Positions 44,519 through 52,549 of a stretch of DNA of 64,000 bases are shown here, piece by piece. The stretch covers positions 124,001 through 188,000 of the forward strand of contig NZ_SNUK01000004.1 of assembly GCF_012027495.1 (NCBI RefSeq), written 5' to 3'. The position numbers and the translations under genes are program-made. This DNA is from Thermococcus sp. JdF3. GTDB taxonomy: Archaea; Methanobacteriota_B; Thermococci; Thermococcales; Thermococcaceae. A model generated the notes under the pieces. That model was not told where the DNA came from. It did no database searches and saw only the letters and a list, made by a program, of their open reading frames with translations. How positions within the stretch are numbered: position 1 is the first letter of the stretch; each line of letters opens with the position of its first letter.

Positions 44519-44694
44519 GGGAGGTATTCAACGCTGAGGGAGTTTTTGTCAGGTATCGGGAGAGCAGGGTGAAGCTGGAGAACGGCCACGAACTGACCCA
44601 CAGGAGTGAGGAGCCGACGGAGCTCTGGTGGAGGCTTAAAGAGGCGGTAAAGGGCAGAAAGGTTAGGATAGTTGTCTACGAACTCGAGGAATGA
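44515..44694 (+). CDS. Small 59-residue protein, easily overlooked
   Basis: The frame MREVFNAEGVFVRYRESRVK to RIVVYELEE ends in TGA at 44692-44694. Its ATG overlaps the HAD stop (ATGA) and GGGGGGATTGG lies upstream; the next gene starts three bases after its stop. This packing inside an operon is strong evidence that it is translated. The protein is rich in Glu and Arg with a beta-like C-terminus. No family is recognised. Confidence 0.75.
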   Translation: MREVFNAEGVFVRYRESRVKLENGHELTHRSEEPTELWWRLKEAVKGRKVRIVVYELEE

Positions 44695-44697
44695 GAC

Positions 44698-45507
44698 ATG
44701 ATAGCACATCTGATAAACACTGACGTTGGGAACAGGGGGGTTCTGAGGGTATACCTCGACTACCGCCGGGAGAACCCCAATTTTTTACATAATTCTGCAA
44801 AACTGTTTTTGGATAATTATGAACGCGTTCTCATCGTCACGGGCTTTCCCATACCGCCGGAGATGCGGGCAGAAACCGACGGCCCGCCGGGAACACTGGC
44901 CCTGACGAAGGCAGTTGAGACCCTGGGAGGCACTGCAGAGGTGCTTACTTATCCGGAGGTAAAGACTGCCCTGGAACCCTTCGGCATCAGGTTCACAGAC
45001 GAACCGGAGATAGGGGACTACTCCCTCGTGATAGCGGTTGAGACCCCAGGCAGGGCCGCAGATGGGAGGTACTACTCAATGAGCGCCATGGAGATCACGA
45101 GAGAAGCCTTTGATTGGGCGGTTCTTAGGGCGAAGGACATTGGAGTTCCGACGATTGGGATAGGCGACGGGGGCAACGAGGCGGGCATGGGGAACATACG
45201 GGACCTCGTCGTCCGATACGTGCCCCACGGGGAGAGGATAGCGAGCACCGTTGAGACCGATGAGCTGATACTCTCCGCCGTCTCAAACTGGGGGGCCTAC
45301 GGGCTCGTGGCTCAGGCGTCAATAGAGTTCGGACGGGAGCTCCTCCCCGGATGGGATGAGAAGACGATAGTTAGAATAATCTCAAAGCTCGGCCTTATAG
45401 ACGGGGTCTCCAAAACCCAGACACCGACGGTTGATGGGATAAGCCTCGACATCCACGATAGAATCGTTGAGCTTTTAAACGCCGTTGTAAACGAGGCCCT
45501 AAGGTGA
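44698..45507 (+). CDS. DUF4392 / D-glutamate-cyclase-like protein
   Basis: This 269-residue protein contains IGIGDGGNEAGMGNI near residue 155, the signature of DUF4392 proteins and of the catalytic domain of mitochondrial D-glutamate cyclase. It also has LIVTGFPIPPEMRAETDGPPG near residue 48. The family is thought to act on D-glutamate or related substrates. The role in this archaeon is unknown. It is part of the operon from 43110 to 46132. Confidence 0.85.
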   Translation: MIAHLINTDVGNRGVLRVYLDYRRENPNFLHNSAKLFLDNYERVLIVTGFPIPPEMRAETDGPPGTLALTKAVETLGGTAEVLTYPEVKTALEPFGIRFTDEPEIGDYSLVIAVETPGRAADGRYYSMSAMEITREAFDWAVLRAKDIGVPTIGIGDGGNEAGMGNIRDLVVRYVPHGERIASTVETDELILSAVSNWGAYGLVAQASIEFGRELLPGWDEKTIVRIISKLGLIDGVSKTQTPTVDGISLDIHDRIVELLNAVVNEALR

Positions 45508-45511
45508 TGGG

Positions 45512-46132
45512 ATGAGGCTCGAGGAGTTCATCGGTGATGGAAATTCAATCAGACTCATAGAACGGACCCGCGATTATGCCAGGCACTTCTTTGAACGGGA
45601 GGGAACCCACGGCTTCAGCCACGTGGAGCGGGTGCTCAATCTGTGCCTCCACATCGGGAGGGAGGAGGGGGCGGACCTGGAGACCCTGGCCCTCGCGGCC
45701 CTCCTCCACGACGTGGCAAGGCCACTTGAGAGCGCTGGAAGGGTTGAAGACCACGCCGCTGAAGGGGCCAGGATAGCGATGCACTACCTCAGAAGCCTCG
45801 GGTACCCCGAGGAGAAGGTTGAGGCGGTTGCCCACGCCATAGAGGCCCACCGCTTCTCCAGCGGCCCGGAGCCAAGAACCCTCGAGGCAAAGATACTCAG
45901 CGACGCCGACAAGCTCGATGCGATCGGTGCGATAGGGATAGCGAGGGTCTTCATGTACTCCGGCGAGCACGGAAGGAGCATCGAGGATTCCCTGGAGCAC
46001 TTCGAGGAAAAGATACTGAAGCTGAAGGATTTGATGTACACCGAAACCGCGAGGAGGATGGCCGAGGAGAGGCATCGCTTCACCGAGGAATTCATCGAGC
46101 GCATAAGGCGCGAGATAGAGGGCGAAATCTGA
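45512..46132 (+). CDS. HD-domain metal-dependent phosphohydrolase
   Basis: This 206-residue protein has the HD set: His in GFSHVERVLNLC near residue 34, HD in LAALLHDVARP near 66, His residues at VAHAIEAHRF near 110, and Asp in LSDADKLDAIGAIG near 130. Members hydrolyse nucleotide or other phosphoesters. It is the last gene of the operon, starting four bases after the upstream stop. Confidence 0.9.
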   Translation: MRLEEFIGDGNSIRLIERTRDYARHFFEREGTHGFSHVERVLNLCLHIGREEGADLETLALAALLHDVARPLESAGRVEDHAAEGARIAMHYLRSLGYPEEKVEAVAHAIEAHRFSSGPEPRTLEAKILSDADKLDAIGAIGIARVFMYSGEHGRSIEDSLEHFEEKILKLKDLMYTETARRMAEERHRFTEEFIERIRREIEGEI

Positions 46133-46232
46133 ACCTCCTTTCGGCTTTTTCTTCCATAATAAGGTTTTTAAAGGACTTCCAGAATTAAGGGTTAGCCCGT
46201 TTAAGGTCATTCTTAGGTGAGGAGGTGAGGAT

Positions 46233-46745
46233 ATGAAGGCGCCGATCTGTGAGGTGTGTTTGAAGACCGACGACATTCTGTGCCCGGCTGACGAGAAAAA
46301 GCTCCAGGACGGGGTTATTTCCGAGCTGGATGTTAAAGTTGCGAGACTCCTTTACAGGCTCATCGGAGACGCTGACATGGAGTTTAAGAAGGCCGTTGAA
46401 GCCGGTGACCTCATAGTCATCGTGGTTGGCGAGGGAGACGTCCCGATAACCATCGGCAAGGGCGGCAAGAACATCAAGGCCCTCATGAGGGAGCTTGGAA
46501 AGAGGATACGCGTCATTGAAGCCGTGGAGGTCACGGGGACCGACGATGTCAAGAAGCTTGCCACCGACCTCCTCTACCCTGCGGGCGTCTTCGGGGTCAA
46601 CATCGTTTACAAGCCAGGAGGGGGAACCTACTACAAGGTCCTCGTCATGGGAAGGGACAGGAAGAAGCTCCCCGAAAAGGCCGACGTCCTGGAGAGCATA
46701 CTCTCCCAGATAACCGGGGCCGAGGTAAAGATAAACTTTATTTGA
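46233..46745 (+). CDS. KH-domain NusA-like RNA-binding protein
   Basis: This 170-residue protein has an N-terminal Cys cluster (CEVCLKTDDILC) that may bind zinc, then a KH-type segment with GKGGKNIKALMRELGKRIRV near residue 75 (GxxG loop) and a second KH-like half. It resembles the archaeal NusA-like family that binds RNA. ATG 46233 follows GAGGTGAGGAT. TTTTTAAAGG at about 46165 is the probable TATA box. Confidence 0.85.
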   Translation: MKAPICEVCLKTDDILCPADEKKLQDGVISELDVKVARLLYRLIGDADMEFKKAVEAGDLIVIVVGEGDVPITIGKGGKNIKALMRELGKRIRVIEAVEVTGTDDVKKLATDLLYPAGVFGVNIVYKPGGGTYYKVLVMGRDRKKLPEKADVLESILSQITGAEVKINFI

Positions 46746-46907
46746 TGTTCTTTTCTGTTCCTCCGTTTGTTTCTCCTGGTATGTAGGGATTAGTGTGAAT
46801 ATTATACTTCCTATAATTTTCTACTTTTGTTTTCAACTTTGAGTTTACGAAATTCTTTTAAGTCTGGATTATTTGTCCATGATTGAAACCTTCCGGAGGT
46901 GGTAAGA

Positions 46908-48320
46908 TTGAACCGCCGGATGGTTGGAGCTTTAATTCTCCTGCTCGTGTTGACACTGCCCGGAGCCGCGGCTCTCTCCCTGCCGTGGTCCGGGCTTCCT
47001 GTCTTTGGGACAAGTTCGGGAGCGTATCCAATCCACCTCAACGGCGTTGAGCAGAGCGGGAACATTGCGGTCGTTACCTGGAATGTTCCACCGAACTGTT
47101 TGACTGGCTACGGAACGGTCCTCATCAGCAAGGATGGGGAGAGAATCACCGAGCGTGTCAGCCTTGGCCGGCTGAAGCCCTGGGGCAAGAAGGTGGCGGT
47201 CTTCCTCAACGTCAGGGAGCCGGTTTACGTTAAACTGCGTATTTCCTCTGGAAACGGCATCTTCATGAGTTCATGGGTAAGGCTAACACCGGAATCCACG
47301 CCGAGATTCTTCCCAACCGGCTACACGGTAACCTATCCTGCGCAGAAAGGAGAGATAAGGCCTCAATTCTTTCAGGCTATAGGTGCGTTAATAGTCATCG
47401 GGCTAACGGTGTGGGATGCTTATGATACTTACAAGACGTGCAGGGATTACGGCACGGATTCAATGGAGTGTAAGGTTCAGGGAACACTCTTCATCGTTGG
47501 CGTTGCAGTCCCGGGTGATGAGGAATTAAAACTCGTCTCAAAGCTCGGCAAGAAGTTCGGAGTGACGGATGACATTTACAGGATTCTCAGGAAGGCCAAA
47601 ATAATAAACCATGCCGACGAAGTGGTTGAAAGGTTCACCCACATCTTCGATGACATCGTCAAGCACGGCGATGATGCCGCGAAGGCCCTCGACGACCTCA
47701 CCAGGGCTGGAGTTTCAACGGAGGCGGTTGAAGAGGCCGTTAAGCGCGGGGCAACGATAAAAGGAGTGAAGGAAGGAATTGAGAGGTTTGCAGAGAAGTC
47801 TTCATCCTTCATAGTCAAGAACAGCGGAAAGGAGTATACAGTCGTCCTTGAGAAGGGAACTGAACCCGAGAGAAGCGGACTGCTTCACGCCTTCCTGAGG
47901 CACGTGTGGGGATATGAGATGGACATAATTAAGAGCCGTGCAAAAACCAAGATTACAACCTTCTGGCCGTTGGGCCAGAAAATCGTTGATCCCAAAACTG
48001 GAAGGGTTGTCCAGCTTCCAAAAGTCTTCAGGGACGAGGAAGGGCTCAGAGAGTTCCTTGATGAAGTACTGGAGAGGGCACTCCAGAAGGAAGAGTACTA
48101 CACAGAATTTAGGGGACAGAGCTTTGTGAAGCTAAGGGTTAACCTGAATGAACTCGGCATGCACATAGACGGAATAGATGTGGTAGAGTTCCAGTTCTCA
48201 TACAACCAAGCTAAGGGTGCCTATCAACTTATTACAGCATATCCCTCAAAAGGCAAGAAGGTTTTAGGGTACGTGTGGGACAGAGAAAAACAATCTGGTA
48301 GATGGATACGCATGGGGTGA
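46908..48320 (+). CDS. Probable secreted polymorphic toxin with BECR-RNase-like C-terminus
   Basis: This 470-residue protein starts with TTG at 46908, spaced from GGAGGTGG (ATG 46920 is the alternative). A signal peptide (MVGALILLLVLTLPGAAAL) is followed by a beta-rich region to about residue 150. A hydrophobic segment (IGALIVIGLTVWDAYDTYK, then CRDYGTDSMECKVQG and a further hydrophobic VGVAVPGD) looks like the pre-toxin modules of bacterial polymorphic toxins. Then come helices and a C-terminal domain (about 300-470) with GLLHAFLRHVWG, KTKITTFWPLG, LREFLDEVLERAL and YQLITAYPSKGKK. The His-x3-Arg-His, helix and TAYP order resembles BECR-fold RNase toxins. A small gene follows six bases later. 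Toxin function is inference. Confidence 0.6.
   Translation: MNRRMVGALILLLVLTLPGAAALSLPWSGLPVFGTSSGAYPIHLNGVEQSGNIAVVTWNVPPNCLTGYGTVLISKDGERITERVSLGRLKPWGKKVAVFLNVREPVYVKLRISSGNGIFMSSWVRLTPESTPRFFPTGYTVTYPAQKGEIRPQFFQAIGALIVIGLTVWDAYDTYKTCRDYGTDSMECKVQGTLFIVGVAVPGDEELKLVSKLGKKFGVTDDIYRILRKAKIINHADEVVERFTHIFDDIVKHGDDAAKALDDLTRAGVSTEAVEEAVKRGATIKGVKEGIERFAEKSSSFIVKNSGKEYTVVLEKGTEPERSGLLHAFLRHVWGYEMDIIKSRAKTKITTFWPLGQKIVDPKTGRVVQLPKVFRDEEGLREFLDEVLERALQKEEYYTEFRGQSFVKLRVNLNELGMHIDGIDVVEFQFSYNQAKGAYQLITAYPSKGKKVLGYVWDREKQSGRWIRMG
47955..48086 (+). repeat. Direct repeat, copy 1 (toxin tip)
   Basis: These 132 bases of the toxin gene recur at 48938-49069 in the same orientation with high identity. 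A block of 36 bases (48003-48038 versus 48986-49021) is identical. Such a repeat could allow recombination that swaps toxin tips. Confidence 0.85.
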
Positions 48321-48325
48321 CTTCA

Positions 48326-48922
48326 ATGAGGTGTGGACTTCATGGAAGATTCATTGAGATTGAAATAGATATGGAATCCTTTGAGCCAGACCCATTTCCC
48401 GGCCGTTTTCCCATTCTTTTTTTGGTGGCTGGGCATGAAGTAGGGGGATACCACGATGAGGGATGGCTTGGCGACTTATATGCTCTCTTTCAGGATCTAC
48501 TTCTATGTACAAGAGATCTCCTAAAATGCCCTAAAAGCTGTTTTAACAAAAGGAAAAACGCCGAGAATGACGGTTTTGATTTATTGCCTGGTAGTTATGT
48601 CTGCGGGCCAATACTTGACCTTGATTTTAACACGTATTATCTCGAAAGAAAAGGGGAATTGTTGCGTTTTCATTTCATAAATGAAGCTCCCAAGTATATT
48701 TCTTCGAAGAACCCCCTTCATGGCACCATTGAACTACCGTTTGAGACCTTTGTCGCCGATATTCTCAAAATAAGCGAGGAGTACCTTGAAAAATGCTTCC
48801 CAATAGAAATGGAGACTAAAGCCATGCAATATAACGGATTTACAGAGGAAATTTCTCGGCTTAGGCAATACTTAGAAAACCTCATACAGGAAATTAAAAC
48901 AGAACTGGATTTTGAGCATTAA
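48326..48922 (+). CDS. Candidate immunity protein
   Basis: This 198-residue acidic cytoplasmic protein (MRCGLHGRFIEIEIDMESFE) has no signal. ATG 48326 is preceded by GGGGTGA at five bases and lies just after the toxin stop. It contains LYALFQDLLLC, ELLRFHFINEAPKYI and HGTIELPFETFVADIL, all of which recur in the N-terminal third of the protein at 49195. The gene is clearly more AT-rich than its neighbours, a sign of recent transfer. The gene order and the paired downstream copy suggest an immunity protein; no known family is recognised. Confidence 0.55.
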   Translation: MRCGLHGRFIEIEIDMESFEPDPFPGRFPILFLVAGHEVGGYHDEGWLGDLYALFQDLLLCTRDLLKCPKSCFNKRKNAENDGFDLLPGSYVCGPILDLDFNTYYLERKGELLRFHFINEAPKYISSKNPLHGTIELPFETFVADILKISEEYLEKCFPIEMETKAMQYNGFTEEISRLRQYLENLIQEIKTELDFEH

Positions 48923-48934
48923 TTGAAAAATTGA

Positions 48935-49219
48935 AAAACAACCTTCTGGCCCTTAGGGCAGAGGATTGTCGAGCCTAAAACCGGGAGGGTTGTCCAGCTT
49001 CCAAAAGTCTTCAGGGACGAGAAAGAGCTGAGGAAGTTCCTTGATGAGGTGGTGGAGAGGGCACTCCAGACCCCCAAATATGCGGGGAAGTTCAAGGAGG
49101 GCAGTGTCACTTTGACCTTTGACTGTAAAGAACTCCACAGAGAAGGTGGGGAAAGGTTAGTTGATGCTCCGAGCCAGTCTCTGGAGGGAGCGCCATGCCA
49201 TGGTGGGTTGGAACTTTAA
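48935..49219 (+). pseudogene. Orphan toxin C-terminal fragment
   Basis: The frame reads KTTFWPLGQRIVEPKTGRVV and continues through LPKVFRDEKELRKFLDEVVE to a TAA at 49217-49219. It closely matches the toxin from residue about 350. An in-frame stop (TGA 48932-48934) lies just before it and there is no ATG start. The part after about 49070 differs from the first toxin. It is therefore a displaced toxin tip without its delivery region. It ends inside the start of the next gene, the same overlap style as toxin-immunity pairs. Confidence 0.75.
48938..49069 (+). repeat. Direct repeat, copy 2 (orphan toxin tip)
   Basis: Second copy of the 132-base stretch at 47955-48086; see that entry. The identical block here is 48986-49021. 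Confidence 0.85.
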
Positions 49220-51102
49220 AGCCGATGAGTCTCATGGGGGGATACATAAAAATCATCGTAGACCCTAACGAAGATACGTGCTTTCCCTCGCCCTTCCCGA
49301 CTCTGATGACCATTGGCGGAAGACTCATCATAGGAGGGGTCTGGAAGTCTTCGGGCTGCCTTCCGGCCATGGTGGCGACGAACCTTCACGGCACGTTTCA
49401 GGACCTCCTTGACCTCTGCGTTTCCCTCTTTGATCCCGAGTTCCAGGAGCGGGGGGAGATGGTGGACGTGCGCAGAGCCGCCCGGGAACTCGGCTTCGAC
49501 GTCGGTGAGTACACAAAGCTCTACCAGACGGGACTCTTCGTTGACCAGGGCGTCACCTCGGTCTTTTTCGAGCTCATTGGAGAGACGCTGAGGGTCCACT
49601 ACTTCAACGAGCTCCTCAAGTTCAGCGACTGCGATGAAGTGCCCAGGATGCATAAAGGGACGGTTGAGGTTCCCTTCAGGGAGTTCGCGGAGGATGTTCT
49701 CCTGCTCTCGGAGCGGTTTCTCAGGGAGGTTGCGCCGGTGCTCGAGGAAGTCTGCCCCGAGCCGTACGACCCGGGGTATCTGTGGGAGCTGTACCTCGAC
49801 CTGAAGGCGAGGTTAAGGGGGTGGATGATTGAGTGGGTGAAGGTCTACTGGGGTGGCAGGGTGACGTCCCTCGCGGCCATGCCCGGGGGGAACATAGTGG
49901 CGGCGGGAGTCGCGGAAAAGGAGGCCCTCCTCCGAGATAAACACGGTCCGTACCGGGCGATCCTCGGCGGGGGTTTCGTGGCGAGGCTTGATCGGGGTGG
50001 GAATGTCAAATGGTTCTGGTTAATCCACACGGAAAGCAGGCTAGTGATAACGGACGTGAAGGTCTTTAGGGGCTGGGAGATACTTGCCTGCGGGTGGATG
50101 GAGGGGAGGGGCCTCACTGAGAGCAGTGGGGTTGTCCTAAAACTTGACGGGGACGGCAACTTTATCTGGGGCAGAAAATTCGATGGGGCCGTGATGGACA
50201 CCTTTAACGCCCTTGCGGTGACAGAAGACGGTGGGGCGGTCGTTGTCGGCGAAACGAGGAGCTTCGGCGCGGGAGTCAGTGACGCCCTGGTTCTAAGGCT
50301 CGACAGGGATGGGAACTTCGTGTGGTGGGGAACTTACGGCGGCAGGCTCTGGGACGGGGCCGAATCCGCTGTAATTGATGGGAGTGGTCGAATTGTTGTG
50401 GCCGGTTATACGTACAGCTTTAGTGAAGGTGCCCCAAACGTGTGGTTGCTCTGGCTGGACGATGATGGTGACGTCCTTATGGAAAAAACCTACGGGACGG
50501 AAAGCTTGGAAAAGGCCGTTGGGATTGCAGTGATCCGCGGGGGTGACCCGGTAGTGGTCGGAAAAACCTACGACCCCGTGAAATCCCGCTACGATGCGTG
50601 GGCTCTCCGCCTGAACCGGGAGGGAGAACCGCGGTGGGGTCTCAGATTTCCTGGCAAAGAGGTTAAAGACATCTCGGTAAGCCCCGATGGTGATTTGGTT
50701 CTCGGCATGGGGGACTTTACGCTGGTCGGGCTTAGCCCCGGAGGAAAACCTCAGTGGGAGGGAAGGTTGCGACTGAAACGGTGGAGCGAGCTGGAGGCAG
50801 TTCTGGCCAATGGAAACGTGCTTGCGGGGGGCAAACTCTCATGGGAGAAGGTCCTCATCGCATCAATCAGTCCGGAAAGAAAGCCTCCCGGAGCCGTTGG
50901 CTGGGTTCCGGGGATGGGAGAAAGCCAATGCACGGTCTTCGGGGCCTACTCGAACGGCAGGGCCTGCTTTAAGGCAGTTCCCAACGGCAGACTCACGGAG
51001 ATGAAACTAAAATCGTGGGAGTTCGAGCCCGATGTTTTCGGCAGCCTCAGGGAGCTCGTTAGGAGTCGTTCGGGGTGGTGTGTTGGGGATAGTTGTCGTT
51101 AA
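49195..51102 (+). CDS. Immunity-like domain fused to a beta-propeller
   Basis: The first 200 residues or so of this 635-residue protein are homologous to the candidate immunity protein at 48326: GGYIKIIVDPNEDTCFPSPF versus GRFIEIEIDMESFEPDPF, FQDLLDLC versus FQDLLLCT, ETLRVHYFNELLKF versus ELLRFHFINEAPKY, HKGTVEVPFREFAEDVL versus HGTIELPFETFVADIL. Residues 210-635 hold about seven repeats of a propeller blade such as TFNALAVTEDGGAVVVGETR...DALVLRLDRDGNFVW. These are found in many Thermococcales proteins, often extracellular, but here there is no signal peptide. ATG 49195 follows GGAGGGAGC. Whether the N-terminal part still gives immunity is unknown. Confidence 0.7.
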   Translation: MPWWVGTLKPMSLMGGYIKIIVDPNEDTCFPSPFPTLMTIGGRLIIGGVWKSSGCLPAMVATNLHGTFQDLLDLCVSLFDPEFQERGEMVDVRRAARELGFDVGEYTKLYQTGLFVDQGVTSVFFELIGETLRVHYFNELLKFSDCDEVPRMHKGTVEVPFREFAEDVLLLSERFLREVAPVLEEVCPEPYDPGYLWELYLDLKARLRGWMIEWVKVYWGGRVTSLAAMPGGNIVAAGVAEKEALLRDKHGPYRAILGGGFVARLDRGGNVKWFWLIHTESRLVITDVKVFRGWEILACGWMEGRGLTESSGVVLKLDGDGNFIWGRKFDGAVMDTFNALAVTEDGGAVVVGETRSFGAGVSDALVLRLDRDGNFVWWGTYGGRLWDGAESAVIDGSGRIVVAGYTYSFSEGAPNVWLLWLDDDGDVLMEKTYGTESLEKAVGIAVIRGGDPVVVGKTYDPVKSRYDAWALRLNREGEPRWGLRFPGKEVKDISVSPDGDLVLGMGDFTLVGLSPGGKPQWEGRLRLKRWSELEAVLANGNVLAGGKLSWEKVLIASISPERKPPGAVGWVPGMGESQCTVFGAYSNGRACFKAVPNGRLTEMKLKSWEFEPDVFGSLRELVRSRSGWCVGDSCR

Positions 51103-51177
51103 AATACTTCTGTTTCTCGTATCGCCTCCGGATCGAATACCTTTAAAAGCTCGCCCCTACTCCTTCTGGGGATGACC

Positions 51178-52494
51178 ATGTACCGGACGCACTATTCGAG
51201 CCAGATTACGGAGGAACTCAACGGCCAGCGCATCAGGGTGGCCGGCTGGGTCTGGGAGGTCAAGGACCTCGGAGGCATAAAATTCCTCTGGATAAGGGAC
51301 AGGGACGGTATAGTTCAGGTAACCGCCCCCAAGAAGAAGGTTGACCCGGAGCTGTTCAAGCTTATCCCGAAGCTCAACGCGGAGGACGTTGTTGCGGTTG
51401 AGGGAACGGTGAACTTCACGCCCAAGGCCAAGCTCGGCTTCGAAATCCTCCCGGAGAAACTTGAAATCCTCAGCAGGGCGGGGAGTCCGCTTCCGCTCGA
51501 CCCGACCGGAAAGGTAAAGGCCGAGCTGGACACCAGGCTGGACAACCGCTTCATGGACCTCAGAAACCCTGAGGTAATGGCGATCTTCAAAATCAGGTCC
51601 AGCGTTTTCAAGGCCGTCAGGGACTTCTACCATGAGAACGGCTTCATCGAGGTTCACACCCCCAAGATTATCGCCACCGCCACGGAGGGCGGAACCGAGC
51701 TCTTCCCCATGAAGTACTTCGAGAAGGACGCATTCCTTGCCCAGAGTCCCCAGCTCTACAAGCAGATAATGATGGCGAGCGGCCTCGACAGGGTTTACGA
51801 AATCGCCCCAATATTCCGCGCGGAGGAACACAACACGACCCGGCACCTCAACGAGGCGTGGAGCATCGACAGTGAGATGGCCTTCATAGAGAACGAGGAG
51901 GAGGTAATGGGGCTCCTCGAGAGGCTCGTCGCCCACACGATCAACTACGTCCGCGAGCACAACGCGCGGGAGCTTGAGGTTCTCAACTTCGAGCTCGAGG
52001 AGCCAAAACTGCCGTTCCCGCGTGTTACCTATGACAAGGCCCTTGAGATACTCGCTGACCTCGGCAAAACTATAGAGTGGGGCGAGGACATAGACACCGA
52101 GGGCGAGAGACTCCTCGGAAGGTACATGATGGAGAACGAGAACGCCCCGCTCTACTTCATCTACCGCTACCCCAGCGAGGCGAAGCCCTTCTACATAATG
52201 AAGTACGACGATAAGCCGGAAGTCTGCAGGGCCTTCGACCTCGAGTACCGCGGTGTTGAGATAACCTCCGGCGGGCAGAGGGAGCACCGCTACGACGTCC
52301 TCGTCGAACAGATAAAGGAGAAAGGTCTCAACCCGGAGAGCTTTGAGTTCTACCTCAAGGCATTCCGCTACGGAATGCCACCCCACGGTGGGTTCGGGCT
52401 CGGGGCCGAGCGTCTGATAAAGCAGATGCTCGACCTCGGTAACATCCGCGAGGTTATACTGTTCCCCAGGGACAGAAGAAGGCTTATGCCGTAA
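51178..52494 (+). CDS. aspS: Aspartyl-tRNA synthetase
   Basis: This 438-residue class II synthetase has an N-terminal OB-fold anticodon-binding domain ([20 protein letters not shown]). Its catalytic domain carries motif 1 ([21 protein letters not shown]), motif 2 ([19 protein letters not shown]) and motif 3 ([14 protein letters not shown]). The sequence is nearly that of T. kodakarensis AspRS. ATG 51178 is chosen to match the family start [11 protein letters not shown] 51172 is two codons upstream. CTTTAAAAGC at about 51140 is the probable TATA box. Confidence 0.98.
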   Translation: MYRTHYSSQITEELNGQRIRVAGWVWEVKDLGGIKFLWIRDRDGIVQVTAPKKKVDPELFKLIPKLNAEDVVAVEGTVNFTPKAKLGFEILPEKLEILSRAGSPLPLDPTGKVKAELDTRLDNRFMDLRNPEVMAIFKIRSSVFKAVRDFYHENGFIEVHTPKIIATATEGGTELFPMKYFEKDAFLAQSPQLYKQIMMASGLDRVYEIAPIFRAEEHNTTRHLNEAWSIDSEMAFIENEEEVMGLLERLVAHTINYVREHNARELEVLNFELEEPKLPFPRVTYDKALEILADLGKTIEWGEDIDTEGERLLGRYMMENENAPLYFIYRYPSEAKPFYIMKYDDKPEVCRAFDLEYRGVEITSGGQREHRYDVLVEQIKEKGLNPESFEFYLKAFRYGMPPHGGFGLGAERLIKQMLDLGNIREVILFPRDRRRLMP

Positions 52495-52549
52495 GGTCTT
52501 TATACTTTCCATCCATTTTTTAGTTAGTCCAACAACAGGAGGCACGGAG

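Noticed and set aside
48950-49138. Minus-strand frames over the orphan toxin tip
   Set aside because: The plus-strand frame matches the toxin protein at high identity, so the antisense frames are shadows.
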